DNA of 6,117 nucleotides, taken from an uncultured Clostridia bacterium (GTDB lineage Bacteria > Bacillota > Clostridia > Oscillospirales > CAG-272). Location of the stretch: NCBI GenBank assembly GCA_937934385.1, contig CALGZV010000357.1, forward strand, positions 1 to 6,117, read 5' to 3'. The notes under the pieces were generated by a model, which saw only the letters and a program-made list of their open reading frames with translations, searched no databases and was not told the DNA's origin. The translations under genes and the position numbers were made by a program. The stretch's first letter is position 1. Every line of letters starts with the position of its first letter. This document shows positions 1-4,997 of this stretch, in pieces.

Positions 1-79
1 ATTTGCATAGCAAATATGATTCCCGTATTCGGGGAAAGCGAAAGGGTGAAAGGCTCACGTTTAAGACGGCTCATGCCGC

Positions 80-121
80 ACCCACAATTAAAAACTATCC
101 CTCACGACGGCTTACGTCAAG
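80..121 (+). repeat. Intergenic repeat, copy A (inverted relative at 3501-3543)
   Basis: This copy shares two blocks with the reverse complement of 3501-3543. The first is AAAACTAT (8 of 8 identical). The second is ACGACGGCTYACGTC (14 of 15), preceded in both copies by ACCC at a similar distance. The second block forms a small hairpin (GACG, 5-nt loop, CGTC) in both copies. The spacing between blocks differs by two bases, so these are diverged copies of one element and not a recent duplication. Confidence 0.5.
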
Positions 122-161
122 CTCCATATTCAAAAAGGCGTTCTATTTTGCCAAACTTCGA

Positions 162-189
162 AAATTGCATTTGCGCAGCAATGCAATTT
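162..189 (+). repeat. Bulged 12-bp hairpin with GC-GCA-GC tip
   Basis: AAATTGCA at 162-169 pairs with TGCAATTT at 182-189. T170 is bulged, TTGC at 171-174 pairs with GCAA at 178-181, and the loop is GCA. The segment TTTGCGCAGC within it also occurs near the tip of the repeat upstream of mtnA (3797-3806). Together with GTTCTATTTTGCC just upstream (140-152), this suggests a partial third copy of the alr/mtnA upstream repeat. Confidence 0.55.
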
Positions 190-313
190 GGAAGGTCGCG
201 GTATGTATCTTTCTTTTATAAAATAACATAACCTGAAAGCCTGCTATCACTCAGACTTTCCCCAAGCCATACCATGCAAAGTAAAGAATAATAAACAAAG
301 GAACATAATAACA

Positions 314-1678
314 ATGTCAATGCTCAACATAAACGATGTTCTCGAAACGATCAACATGATACGCGAAGAGAACCTCGATATCCGAACGGTAACAATGGGA
401 ATCTCGCTGCTTGATTGCGCGAGCGACGACGCGGATCGCTTCTGCGACCGCATATATGATAAGATCACGCACGGCGCGGAACAGCTTGTTCCTGTCGCAC
501 AGCAGATCGAAAAGGAGATCGGAATACCGATCATAAATAAGCGTATTTCGGTAACTCCGATAGCGATAGCAGGCGGCGCGCTCAGTCCGGACGGATTTGT
601 AAAGGCTGCCAAAGCTCTTGACCGCGCGGCTGATACGCTCGGAATCAATTTTATCGGAGGTTTCGGCGCACTCGTCCAAAAAGGAATGACGACGGGCGAC
701 AGAAATCTTATCGACGCAATTCCGGAGGCGCTTGCCTGTACGGGAAAGGTCTGCTCGTCGGTAAATGTCGCTTCGACAAAAGCGGGAATAAATATGGACG
801 CGATAATAAAAATGGGAGCGGCGATCAAAAGGACCGCCGAGCGTACCGCCGCGGACGCGTCGATAGGCTGTGCAAAGCTTGTCGTGTTCTCAAACGTTCC
901 GGAGGATAACCCGTTTATGGCGGGCGCATTCCACGGCGTCAGCGAGCCGGACCGCGTTATAAACGTCGGCGTGTCAGGCCCCGGAGTTGTGGCAAGCGCG
1001 ATAAAACGCGCAGGAGATTGCTCGCTCGACGAGCTTGCGGATGTTATCAAAAAGACGGCGTTCAAGATAACAAGAATGGGACAGCTCGCGGCGCATGAAG
1101 CGTCTGAAAGACTCGGCGTGCCGTTCGGAATAGTCGATCTGTCGCTCGCGCCTACCCCCGCGATCGGCGACTCGGTAGCCGAGATACTCGAAGAAATGGG
1201 ACTTCAGTCGACGGGCGCACACGGAACGACCGCAGCGCTCGCAATGCTCAACGACGCGGTAAAGAAGGGCGGAACAATGGCGTCATCGCACGTCGGCGGA
1301 CTCTCCGGTGCATTTATTCCGGTGTCGGAGGACGCGGGAATGATCGACGCCGTAAACCGCGGCGCGCTGACGATAGAAAAGCTCGAGGCAATGACTGCGG
1401 TATGCTCTGTCGGTCTCGATATGATAGCGATACCCGGCGATACGCCGGAGGCGGTCATCTGCGGAATGATCGCGGACGAGATCGCAATAGGAATGATAAA
1501 CGGTAAGACTACCGCGGTGCGCGTTATCCCTGCGATAGGTAAGACTGTAGGCGATGAGGTGTCCTTCGGCGGACTTCTCGGCAGAGCGCCGATAATGCAG
1601 GTAAACGGATATTCGCCCGAAAAATTTATCTCGCGCGGCGGACGCATCCCCGCTCCGATCCATAGTCTACGTAACTAA
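314..1678 (+). CDS. PFL family protein (DUF711 / UPF0210)
   Basis: The 454-residue product has the length and conserved blocks of the DUF711/UPF0210 family, called 'PFL family' for a remote resemblance to pyruvate formate-lyase; its biochemical role is not established. Recognisable blocks are [12 protein letters not shown] (113-124), [18 protein letters not shown] (147-164), [12 protein letters not shown] (202-213), [19 protein letters not shown] (278-296), [17 protein letters not shown] (304-320), [13 protein letters not shown] (365-377) and the C-terminal [12 protein letters not shown] (443-454). I see no glycyl-radical motif, signal peptide or membrane segment, so a soluble cytoplasmic protein is inferred. 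ATG 314 is preferred over the in-frame ATG at 320 because AGGA at 299-302 lies 11 nt upstream. In many Firmicutes a small ACT-domain (UPF0237) gene sits directly upstream, but here it does not. Family assignment is secure and function is unknown. Confidence 0.95.
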   Translation: MSMLNINDVLETINMIREENLDIRTVTMGISLLDCASDDADRFCDRIYDKITHGAEQLVPVAQQIEKEIGIPIINKRISVTPIAIAGGALSPDGFVKAAKALDRAADTLGINFIGGFGALVQKGMTTGDRNLIDAIPEALACTGKVCSSVNVASTKAGINMDAIIKMGAAIKRTAERTAADASIGCAKLVVFSNVPEDNPFMAGAFHGVSEPDRVINVGVSGPGVVASAIKRAGDCSLDELADVIKKTAFKITRMGQLAAHEASERLGVPFGIVDLSLAPTPAIGDSVAEILEEMGLQSTGAHGTTAALAMLNDAVKKGGTMASSHVGGLSGAFIPVSEDAGMIDAVNRGALTIEKLEAMTAVCSVGLDMIAIPGDTPEAVICGMIADEIAIGMINGKTTAVRVIPAIGKTVGDEVSFGGLLGRAPIMQVNGYSPEKFISRGGRIPAPIHSLRN

Positions 1679-1714
1679 GGAGAGACGGTGCGAGGGACTT
1701 TCGGGAATATATGC

Positions 1715-1733
1715 AAAAAAGCTTCGCTTTTTT
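1715..1733 (+). terminator. Possible weak intrinsic terminator after the DUF711 gene
   Basis: AAAAAAGC pairs with GCTTTTTT around a TTC loop, 37 bases after the stop codon at 1676-1678. The run of T is part of the stem, so it could serve either strand. The stem has only two G-C pairs, which makes it a weak candidate. It could instead be one member of the GC-NNN-GC hairpin family found in the other intergenic regions. Confidence 0.35.
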
Positions 1734-1797
1734 CTTCGAATAAAGCCTAAAAAAATTGCATGTAATTCTCTGCGCTTCCCAAAGCTTTTAAGAGGGG

Positions 1798-1864
1798 CTG
1801 AGTTCGTCTACAACGAACTCAGGAAAAAGCTTTGCTTTTTCCTGAAACGGCGAAGCCTTTTCAG
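1798..1864 (+). repeat. Three overlapping hairpins with mutually exclusive pairings
   Basis: Hairpin 1 pairs 1798-1807 with 1813-1822 (10 bp, loop CTACA). Hairpin 2 pairs 1819-1830 with 1834-1845 (12 bp, TCAGGAAAAAGC, loop TTT). Hairpin 3 pairs 1842-1847 with 1859-1864 and GGC 1849-1851 with GCC 1855-1857, with one C/T mismatch between them. Neighbours share 4 bases each (1819-1822 and 1842-1845), so hairpin 2 competes with both. No T-tract follows any of them, so these are not simple intrinsic terminators. Confidence 0.6.
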
Positions 1865-1899
1865 CTTCTCAGGCATGTGTGACGAAGCTTGTGCGTAAT

Positions 1900-1935
1900 A
1901 TTCAGCGCGACCATATGCGCACAGTCGCGCTGAAT
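1900..1935 (+). repeat. 12-bp perfect inverted repeat
   Basis: ATTCAGCGCGAC at 1900-1911 is exactly complementary to 1924-1935 around a 12-nt loop. The right arm lies inside the alr/mtnA upstream repeat. At the corresponding place upstream of mtnA there is a different palindrome (CGCCCAA/TTGGGCG, 3681-3707). No T-tract follows. Confidence 0.6.
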
Positions 1936-2074
1936 CATTTGTATAAACCGCCGCTGATTTGCCCAAGAAAAAGATCCATTCAGTTAAAAGTTTTTGGATT
2001 CTTAAACCTTTTTTCAAAAAGGTTTACTACGCACGAGCGATAGCGTGCGTAGCGCCGCACGGAGACATCATTTC
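1921..2074 (+). repeat. Upstream repeat element, copy 1 (before alr)
   Basis: This segment is collinear with 3687-3837 upstream of mtnA. Shared landmarks in order are ACAGTC (1921), GTATAA (1941), GCCYAAGAAAAA (1961), CAGTTAAAAGTT (1981), CTRCGCA (2027), TGCGYAGCG (2046) and GGAGACAT (2061). ACAGTC to GTATAA is 20 bases in both copies, and GTATAA to GGAGACAT is 120 here against 118 there. This copy carries two hairpins: AAACCTTTTT/AAAAAGGTTT (2004-2025) and CTACGCACG/CGTGCGTAG (2027-2052). The element ends 35 bases before the alr start codon. Confidence 0.7.
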
Positions 2075-2108
2075 CCCCCTGAAATCTAAGAAAGAAACGG
2101 TCATATTT

Positions 2109-3230
2109 ATGAAGAATTTGAATTATGCAAGCGTAAATCTTGATGTACTCGAGAAGAACTATGCGGCGATCAAACGTCAGACAGGCGACTCGCGCGTTAT
2201 ATGTGTCGTCAAAGCGGACGCATACGGTCACGGACTTATCCAGTGCGTGCGCCGGCTGCGTAGCTGCGGCGCGTCGTATTTTGCAGTAGCGAATATGACA
2301 GAAGCACTGAAAGTACGTGAAGTCACTCATCATTCACAGATAATTATACTCGGATACACACCGCCGGAAGACGCGCCGATACTCGCGGAAAACGATCTGA
2401 CTCAGGCTGTTTTTTCGTATCAGTACGCGTCGGCGCTCGGCTCGGCGGCAATGGCGACCGGACGGCAGAACACCGTCAAGGTACATATAGCGATCGACAC
2501 AGGAATGAACCGTATCGGCTTCGGCTGCGACCGCACCGGAATAAACTCGATCATCAAGACCTGCTCGCTGCCGGGACTTGATGTTCGCGGAGCATATACG
2601 CATTTTGCGTGCGCGGACGATCCTGACAGTGATATGACCGAAATGCAGATAGCGCGATTCGATAAGGCGATCGATGAGATCGAGCAGAAATGCGGCAAGC
2701 TTGCGATGAAGCACGTATGCAACAGCGCCGGAATAATAAGATATCCTGATCAGAGCCGCGACGCAGTCAGGGCGGGTATTTCTCTGTACGGACTTGATCC
2801 GTCGGAAAAGGTCAGCTCGGACGGCTTTACTTCGCCTGTAATGGAGCTTTATACAACGGTAACTCATATTCATACGATGAAAGCAGGCGAATGTGCGGGT
2901 TACGGCGCGGATTTCAAGGCGGAGCGTGACACGAAGATAGCGACGCTTTCGATCGGCTATGCCGACGGATTTTTCCGCGACGGCTGGATCCGCAAGCATC
3001 AGGGGCGGCAATGCTGGATTGAAGGGGAAACCGGCGACTTTGTCGGGCGGATCTGCATGGATCAGATGCTTGTAGATATAACGGACGCGCCGTTGGTAAA
3101 GGTCGGTGACAAGGTCAGACTTTTCGGAAGAGGTATGGTGAGCGCCGACGATGTTGCGTCAAGAGCCGGAACGATAGGATATGAGGTAGTCAGCGGAATA
3201 GGAAAGCGCGTGCCGAGAGTGTATCAGTAA
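2109..3230 (+). CDS. alr: Alanine racemase
   Basis: This is a PLP-dependent fold-type III enzyme that interconverts L- and D-alanine in the cytoplasm, supplying D-Ala for peptidoglycan. The 373-residue product matches the family length. The PLP lysine is K35 in VVKADAYGHG (34-42 region). MNRIGF at 133-138 holds the conserved Arg, RAGISLYGLDPS spans 221-232, and the second catalytic base is Y265 in AGYGADF. GRICMDQ (313-319) and the C-terminal RVPRVY (368-372) are also typical. The frame is open back to ATG 1959, but that would add 50 residues encoded by palindromic repeats with no family counterpart. ATG 2109 is therefore chosen, although its ribosome binding site is weak (AAGAAAG at 2088-2094, 14 nt upstream). 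There is no functional link to either neighbour. Family membership is firm; strict alanine specificity is inferred. Confidence 0.95.
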   Translation: MKNLNYASVNLDVLEKNYAAIKRQTGDSRVICVVKADAYGHGLIQCVRRLRSCGASYFAVANMTEALKVREVTHHSQIIILGYTPPEDAPILAENDLTQAVFSYQYASALGSAAMATGRQNTVKVHIAIDTGMNRIGFGCDRTGINSIIKTCSLPGLDVRGAYTHFACADDPDSDMTEMQIARFDKAIDEIEQKCGKLAMKHVCNSAGIIRYPDQSRDAVRAGISLYGLDPSEKVSSDGFTSPVMELYTTVTHIHTMKAGECAGYGADFKAERDTKIATLSIGYADGFFRDGWIRKHQGRQCWIEGETGDFVGRICMDQMLVDITDAPLVKVGDKVRLFGRGMVSADDVASRAGTIGYEVVSGIGKRVPRVYQ

Positions 3231-3236
3231 GGGGAA

Positions 3237-3260
3237 GTTGTTTCTTCGTAAAGAAACAAC
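3237..3260 (+). repeat. 10-bp hairpin directly after the alr stop codon
   Basis: GTTGTTTCTT pairs perfectly with AAGAAACAAC around a CGTA tetraloop, six bases after the alr stop. It is followed by AAAGAAAG and not by T residues, so it is not a standard intrinsic terminator. It might protect the 3' end of the alr mRNA or stall polymerase; that is inference. A second stem with one G-U pair (3264-3272 with 3281-3289) follows at once. Confidence 0.6.
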
Positions 3261-3303
3261 AAAGAAAGTTTGAGTTGTATCAGACTTTCAAGTAATGTTT
3301 TAT

Positions 3304-3339
3304 CAAGCATTTCTTTGCCATACAGCAAAGAAACGCTTG
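3304..3339 (+). repeat. Inverted repeat, 9 bp plus 5 bp with one mismatch
   Basis: TTTCTTTGC at 3310-3318 pairs with GCAAAGAAA at 3325-3333. Beyond an A/C mismatch, CAAGC (3304-3308) pairs with GCTTG (3335-3339). The loop is six bases. No T-tract follows. Confidence 0.55.
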
Positions 3340-3353
3340 GCAAAGAAAATGTA

Positions 3354-3392
3354 CCAAAGGAAGAGGAACGTGCGGCGTTCCTCTTCCTTTGG
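3354..3392 (+). repeat. 17-bp perfect stem with 5-nt loop
   Basis: CCAAAGGAAGAGGAACG (3354-3370) is exactly complementary to 3376-3392, with loop TGCGG. It is the longest uninterrupted palindrome in the window. ATTCCATC follows, not a T-tract, so ordinary intrinsic termination is unlikely. The purine-only/pyrimidine-only character of most of each arm is notable. It may be the core of a small mobile palindromic element or a very stable RNA hairpin. Confidence 0.7.
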
Positions 3393-3410
3393 ATTCCATC
3401 TCTTCACGCA

Positions 3411-3495
3411 CACGCCGAGCGCGGCGTGGCGGCAGAAAGAAAGGAGTTTTACTTGGTCCCGTCGTCGGTCGGTCATTATGACCTTCCGACGGGAC
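3411..3495 (+). repeat. Two G+C-rich hairpins
   Basis: The first is CACGCCG (3411-3417) paired with CGGCGTG (3422-3428) around AGCG. The second is GTCCCGTCG (3456-3464) paired with CGACGGGAC (3487-3495). It encloses an inner palindrome, GGTCAT (3471-3476) against ATGACC (3478-3483), so it could form a long interrupted stem. Both are richer in G+C than the surrounding hairpins. Confidence 0.55.
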
Positions 3496-3500
3496 GCTAA

Positions 3501-3543
3501 CCCGACGTGAGCCGTCGTTAATGGTATAGTTTTGACTATGGGT
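3501..3543 (-). repeat. Intergenic repeat, copy B (inverted relative of 80-121)
   Basis: Read on the minus strand, this segment gives ACCC, AAAACTAT and ACGACGGCTCACGTC in the same order as copy A at 80-121, with small indels between blocks. Its 5-bp hairpin CGACG/CGTCG (3503-3517) matches the hairpin in copy A. Confidence 0.5.
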
Positions 3544-3591
3544 TTTACGTAAGCTGTTGCGGAAGATGTATTCAACATAAACTACTTATTA

Positions 3592-3617
3592 CGGAAAGCA
3601 AAGCTTTCCGAGTTTTT
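3592..3617 (+). terminator. Candidate intrinsic terminator
   Basis: CGGAAAGC pairs perfectly with GCTTTCCG around an AAA loop, followed by AG and then TTTTT (3613-3617). This is the best hairpin-plus-T-tract in the window. It lies about 360 bases after alr and 240 before mtnA, so it would separate the two transcription units. An overlapping stem (3610-3619 with 3624-3633, one G-U pair) uses the T-tract itself and could compete with it. Confidence 0.45.
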
Positions 3618-3686
3618 GCGAATGCAAAAATTCTACAGACTGTAGCGGTAGATACGAATTTGCAAATCAGTTATTCTGATCGCCCA

Positions 3687-3837
3687 ACAGTCACGCCTCA
3701 TTGGGCGTATAAGCTTCCGCACACCTGCCTAAGAAAAAATCCTCAGTTAAAAGTTCTTTGCCAGGCTTTCTTTCTGCGCATAATTTGCAAAGCAAATTTG
3801 CGCAGCGACGCACGTATCCCCGTCGGAGACATTCGAT
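3687..3837 (+). repeat. Upstream repeat element, copy 2 (before mtnA)
   Basis: This copy is collinear with 1921-2074. Landmarks are ACAGTC (3687), GTATAA (3707), GCCTAAGAAAAA (3727), CAGTTAAAAGTT (3744), CTGCGCA (3774), TGCGCAG (3799) and GGAGACAT (3825). Here a single large hairpin replaces the two in copy 1: CTGCGCA 3774-3780, bulged T3781, AATTTGC 3782-3788, loop AAA, GCAAATT 3792-3798, TGCGCAG 3799-3805. Its outer stem differs from copy 1 by an A-T to G-C pair exchange. The element ends 18 bases before the mtnA start codon and just upstream of its ribosome binding site. Confidence 0.7.
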
Positions 3838-3842
3838 TCTAT

Positions 3843-3847
3843 AGGAG
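3843..3847 (+). promoter_or_regulatory. Ribosome binding site of mtnA
   Basis: AGGAG lies 8 nt before ATG 3856. This is the strongest Shine-Dalgarno sequence in the window and fixes the mtnA start. Confidence 0.8.
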
Positions 3848-3855
3848 TAAAAAAC

Positions 3856-4902
3856 ATGGATAAACAAAAACTGCCGGATACGGTCGCGCTGGATGACGAC
3901 CGCGGCGCACTTGTAATAATAGATCAGCGTGAGCTGCCGCGGCGGACGGTAATGCTGGAGCTGACCGAGCAAAAGGACATATTTGACGCGATAAAGACGC
4001 TTGCGGTGCGCGGCGCACCGGCGATCGGAGTATCGGCGGCGATAGGGATTTACCTTGCCGCAAGACAGATAGTAAAAGAGGATCCTCTGTGCGGATATGC
4101 GGAATTTGCGGAGCGCTTTTCGATGGCGAAGGATTATCTTGCATCGTCGAGACCGACGGCGGTGAACCTGTTCTGGGCGCTTGACCGCATGCAGGCTACC
4201 GTGAAAAGATCGGCGGATAAAACACCGTCCGATATCGCGAAGCTGCTGCGCGCGGAAGCGATCGCGATCCGTGATGAAGATATAGAGTCATGCCGGAGAA
4301 TAGGAGAAAACGGACTTGCGCTGCTGCACGACGGCGACGGCATACTGACACACTGCAATGCGGGACAGCTTGCGGCGGTGAGATACGGCACTGCGCTTGC
4401 GCCGATACATCTCGGACATGAGCGCGGATATAAATTCAGAGTGTACTGCGACGAGACGCGTCCGCTGCTTCAGGGCATGCGGCTTTCGGCATACGAGCTT
4501 GCGGCGGCGGGAATAGACACGACGGTGATATGCGATAATATGGTTTCGTCGGTAATGAAGCAGGGACTTGTAAACGCGGTCATAGTCGGTGCGGATCGCA
4601 TAGCGGCGAACGGGGATACCGCAAATAAGGTCGGAACGTCGGGAGTTGCGATACTTGCAAAGTATTACGGAATACCGTTTTACGTTGCTGCTCCGCAGTC
4701 GACCTTCGATCCGATGACGCCGGACGGCGATTCTATCGTTATAGAGCAGCGTGGCGGAGACGAGATAGGCGGACTGTGGTTTAAGGAGCCGCTCGCTCCG
4801 GATAATGCGCATGCATATAATCCTGCGTTCGATGTGACAGATCATACGCTTATAACCGGATATATTACCGACTATGGAGTTCAAATGAATCCGATGTGTT
4901 AA
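3856..4902 (+). CDS. mtnA: S-methyl-5-thioribose-1-phosphate isomerase (aldose-1-phosphate to ketose)
   Basis: The enzyme converts 5-methylthioribose-1-phosphate to methylthioribulose-1-phosphate in salvage of SAM by-products. It belongs to the eIF2B alpha/beta/delta-like fold family. The 348-residue length is typical. Visible motifs are RGAPAIG (52-58), LTHCNAGQLA with the catalytic Cys at C167, DETRPLLQGMRLSAYEL (199-215) and VGADRIAANGD with the catalytic Asp at D247. The 80-residue Cys-Asp spacing equals that of the characterised Bacillus enzyme (C160/D240). The start is fixed by AGGAG 8 nt upstream. A class II aldolase follows on the same strand after 95 bases, suggesting co-transcription and a DHAP-shunt role in which 5-deoxyribose-1-phosphate may also be a substrate. 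That wider role is inference. Classical pathway genes (mtnB/C/D/W/X) are absent from the window. Confidence 0.95.
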   Translation: MDKQKLPDTVALDDDRGALVIIDQRELPRRTVMLELTEQKDIFDAIKTLAVRGAPAIGVSAAIGIYLAARQIVKEDPLCGYAEFAERFSMAKDYLASSRPTAVNLFWALDRMQATVKRSADKTPSDIAKLLRAEAIAIRDEDIESCRRIGENGLALLHDGDGILTHCNAGQLAAVRYGTALAPIHLGHERGYKFRVYCDETRPLLQGMRLSAYELAAAGIDTTVICDNMVSSVMKQGLVNAVIVGADRIAANGDTANKVGTSGVAILAKYYGIPFYVAAPQSTFDPMTPDGDSIVIEQRGGDEIGGLWFKEPLAPDNAHAYNPAFDVTDHTLITGYITDYGVQMNPMC

Positions 4903-4908
4903 TAAACT

Positions 4909-4945
4909 TCCGTACACAGGTGATTTTATCGCTTTGCGATACGGA
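4909..4945 (+). repeat. Alternative hairpins in the mtnA-aldolase gap
   Basis: TATCGC (4927-4932) pairs with GCGATA (4936-4941) around TTT. TCCGTA (4909-4914) can instead pair with TACGGA (4940-4945), which shares two bases with the first stem, so the two compete. No T-tract follows, so this is not a terminator. It may be a processing or attenuation site between the two genes, but evidence is limited to the pairing. Confidence 0.4.
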
Positions 4946-4979
4946 CATTCAGGATCTGAGGTGTATTTCGGCATAATGT

Positions 4980-4988
4980 AGGAAAGGA
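4980..4988 (+). promoter_or_regulatory. Ribosome binding site that decides the aldolase start
   Basis: AGGAAAGGA ends directly against ATG 4989, which leaves no spacer for that codon. The next in-frame ATG, at 4998, sits 9 nt away, a normal distance. The later ATG is therefore the likelier start. Confidence 0.7.
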
Positions 4989-4997
4989 ATGATAAAA

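Larger units (their letters stand above)
1..313. other. Non-coding leader upstream of the DUF711 gene, rich in small palindromes
   Basis: I see no supportable gene here. Short reading frames cross it, but they run through inverted repeats and have no family features. Visible structures are a 6-bp hairpin with a 3-nt loop at 1-15, a 5-bp hairpin at 20-36 (TTCCC/GGGAA), a 4-bp hairpin at 67-78 (CGGC/GCCG), a repeat copy at 80-121 and a strong bulged hairpin at 162-189. A TATAAA/TAAAAT stretch at 217-224 could be a -10 box for the gene at 314, but no convincing -35 lies at the right distance. The partner ACT-domain gene that often precedes DUF711 genes is not present. Confidence 0.6.
1679..2108. 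other. Non-coding interval made of tandem hairpins between the DUF711 gene and alr
   Basis: This 430-base stretch has no credible gene. It holds at least seven inverted repeats: 1715-1733, 1798-1822, 1819-1845, 1842-1864, 1900-1935, 2004-2025 and 2027-2052. The reading frame of alr stays open back to 1959, but that extension only translates the repeats. The second half (from 1921) belongs to the repeat that recurs upstream of mtnA. I could not pick out a clear -35/-10 pair for alr. Confidence 0.65.
3231..3855. other. 625-base non-coding interval filled with inverted repeats
   Basis: No gene is supported here. Reading frames of 70-90 codons cross it, but they translate both arms of perfect palindromes and start without ribosome binding sites. 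Besides the hairpins listed separately, smaller ones lie at 3503-3517 (CGACG/CGTCG), 3526-3539 (ATAGT/ACTAT), 3633-3645 (CTACA/TGTAG), 3658-3667 (ATTTGCAAAT), 3666-3680 (ATCAG/CTGAT) and 3681-3707 (CGCCCAA/TTGGGCG). The arrangement suggests a mosaic of several small repeat elements inserted in or beside one another. Confidence 0.65.

Noticed and set aside
3..231. Two short + strand reading frames of about 70 codons
   Set aside because: They overlap each other in different frames, run through palindromic repeats and show no recognisable protein features.
247..1065. Long minus-strand frame opposite the DUF711 gene
   Set aside because: It is a shadow of a clearly conserved + strand gene. Its Ser/Ala/Ile-rich composition is what antisense reading of this codon usage produces.
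1959..2108. 50-residue N-terminal extension of alanine racemase from ATG 1959
   Set aside because: These codons cover the repeat and two hairpins. The extension has no counterpart in alanine racemases, and the protein from 2109 already has full family length.
3270..3578. Overlapping 70-90-codon reading frames on both strands in the alr-mtnA gap
   Set aside because: They translate both arms of the 17-bp palindrome, lack ribosome binding sites and show no domain.
3231..3855. CRISPR array or tandem repeat array
   Set aside because: The hairpins differ from one another, and no repeat unit recurs at regular spacing within the interval.
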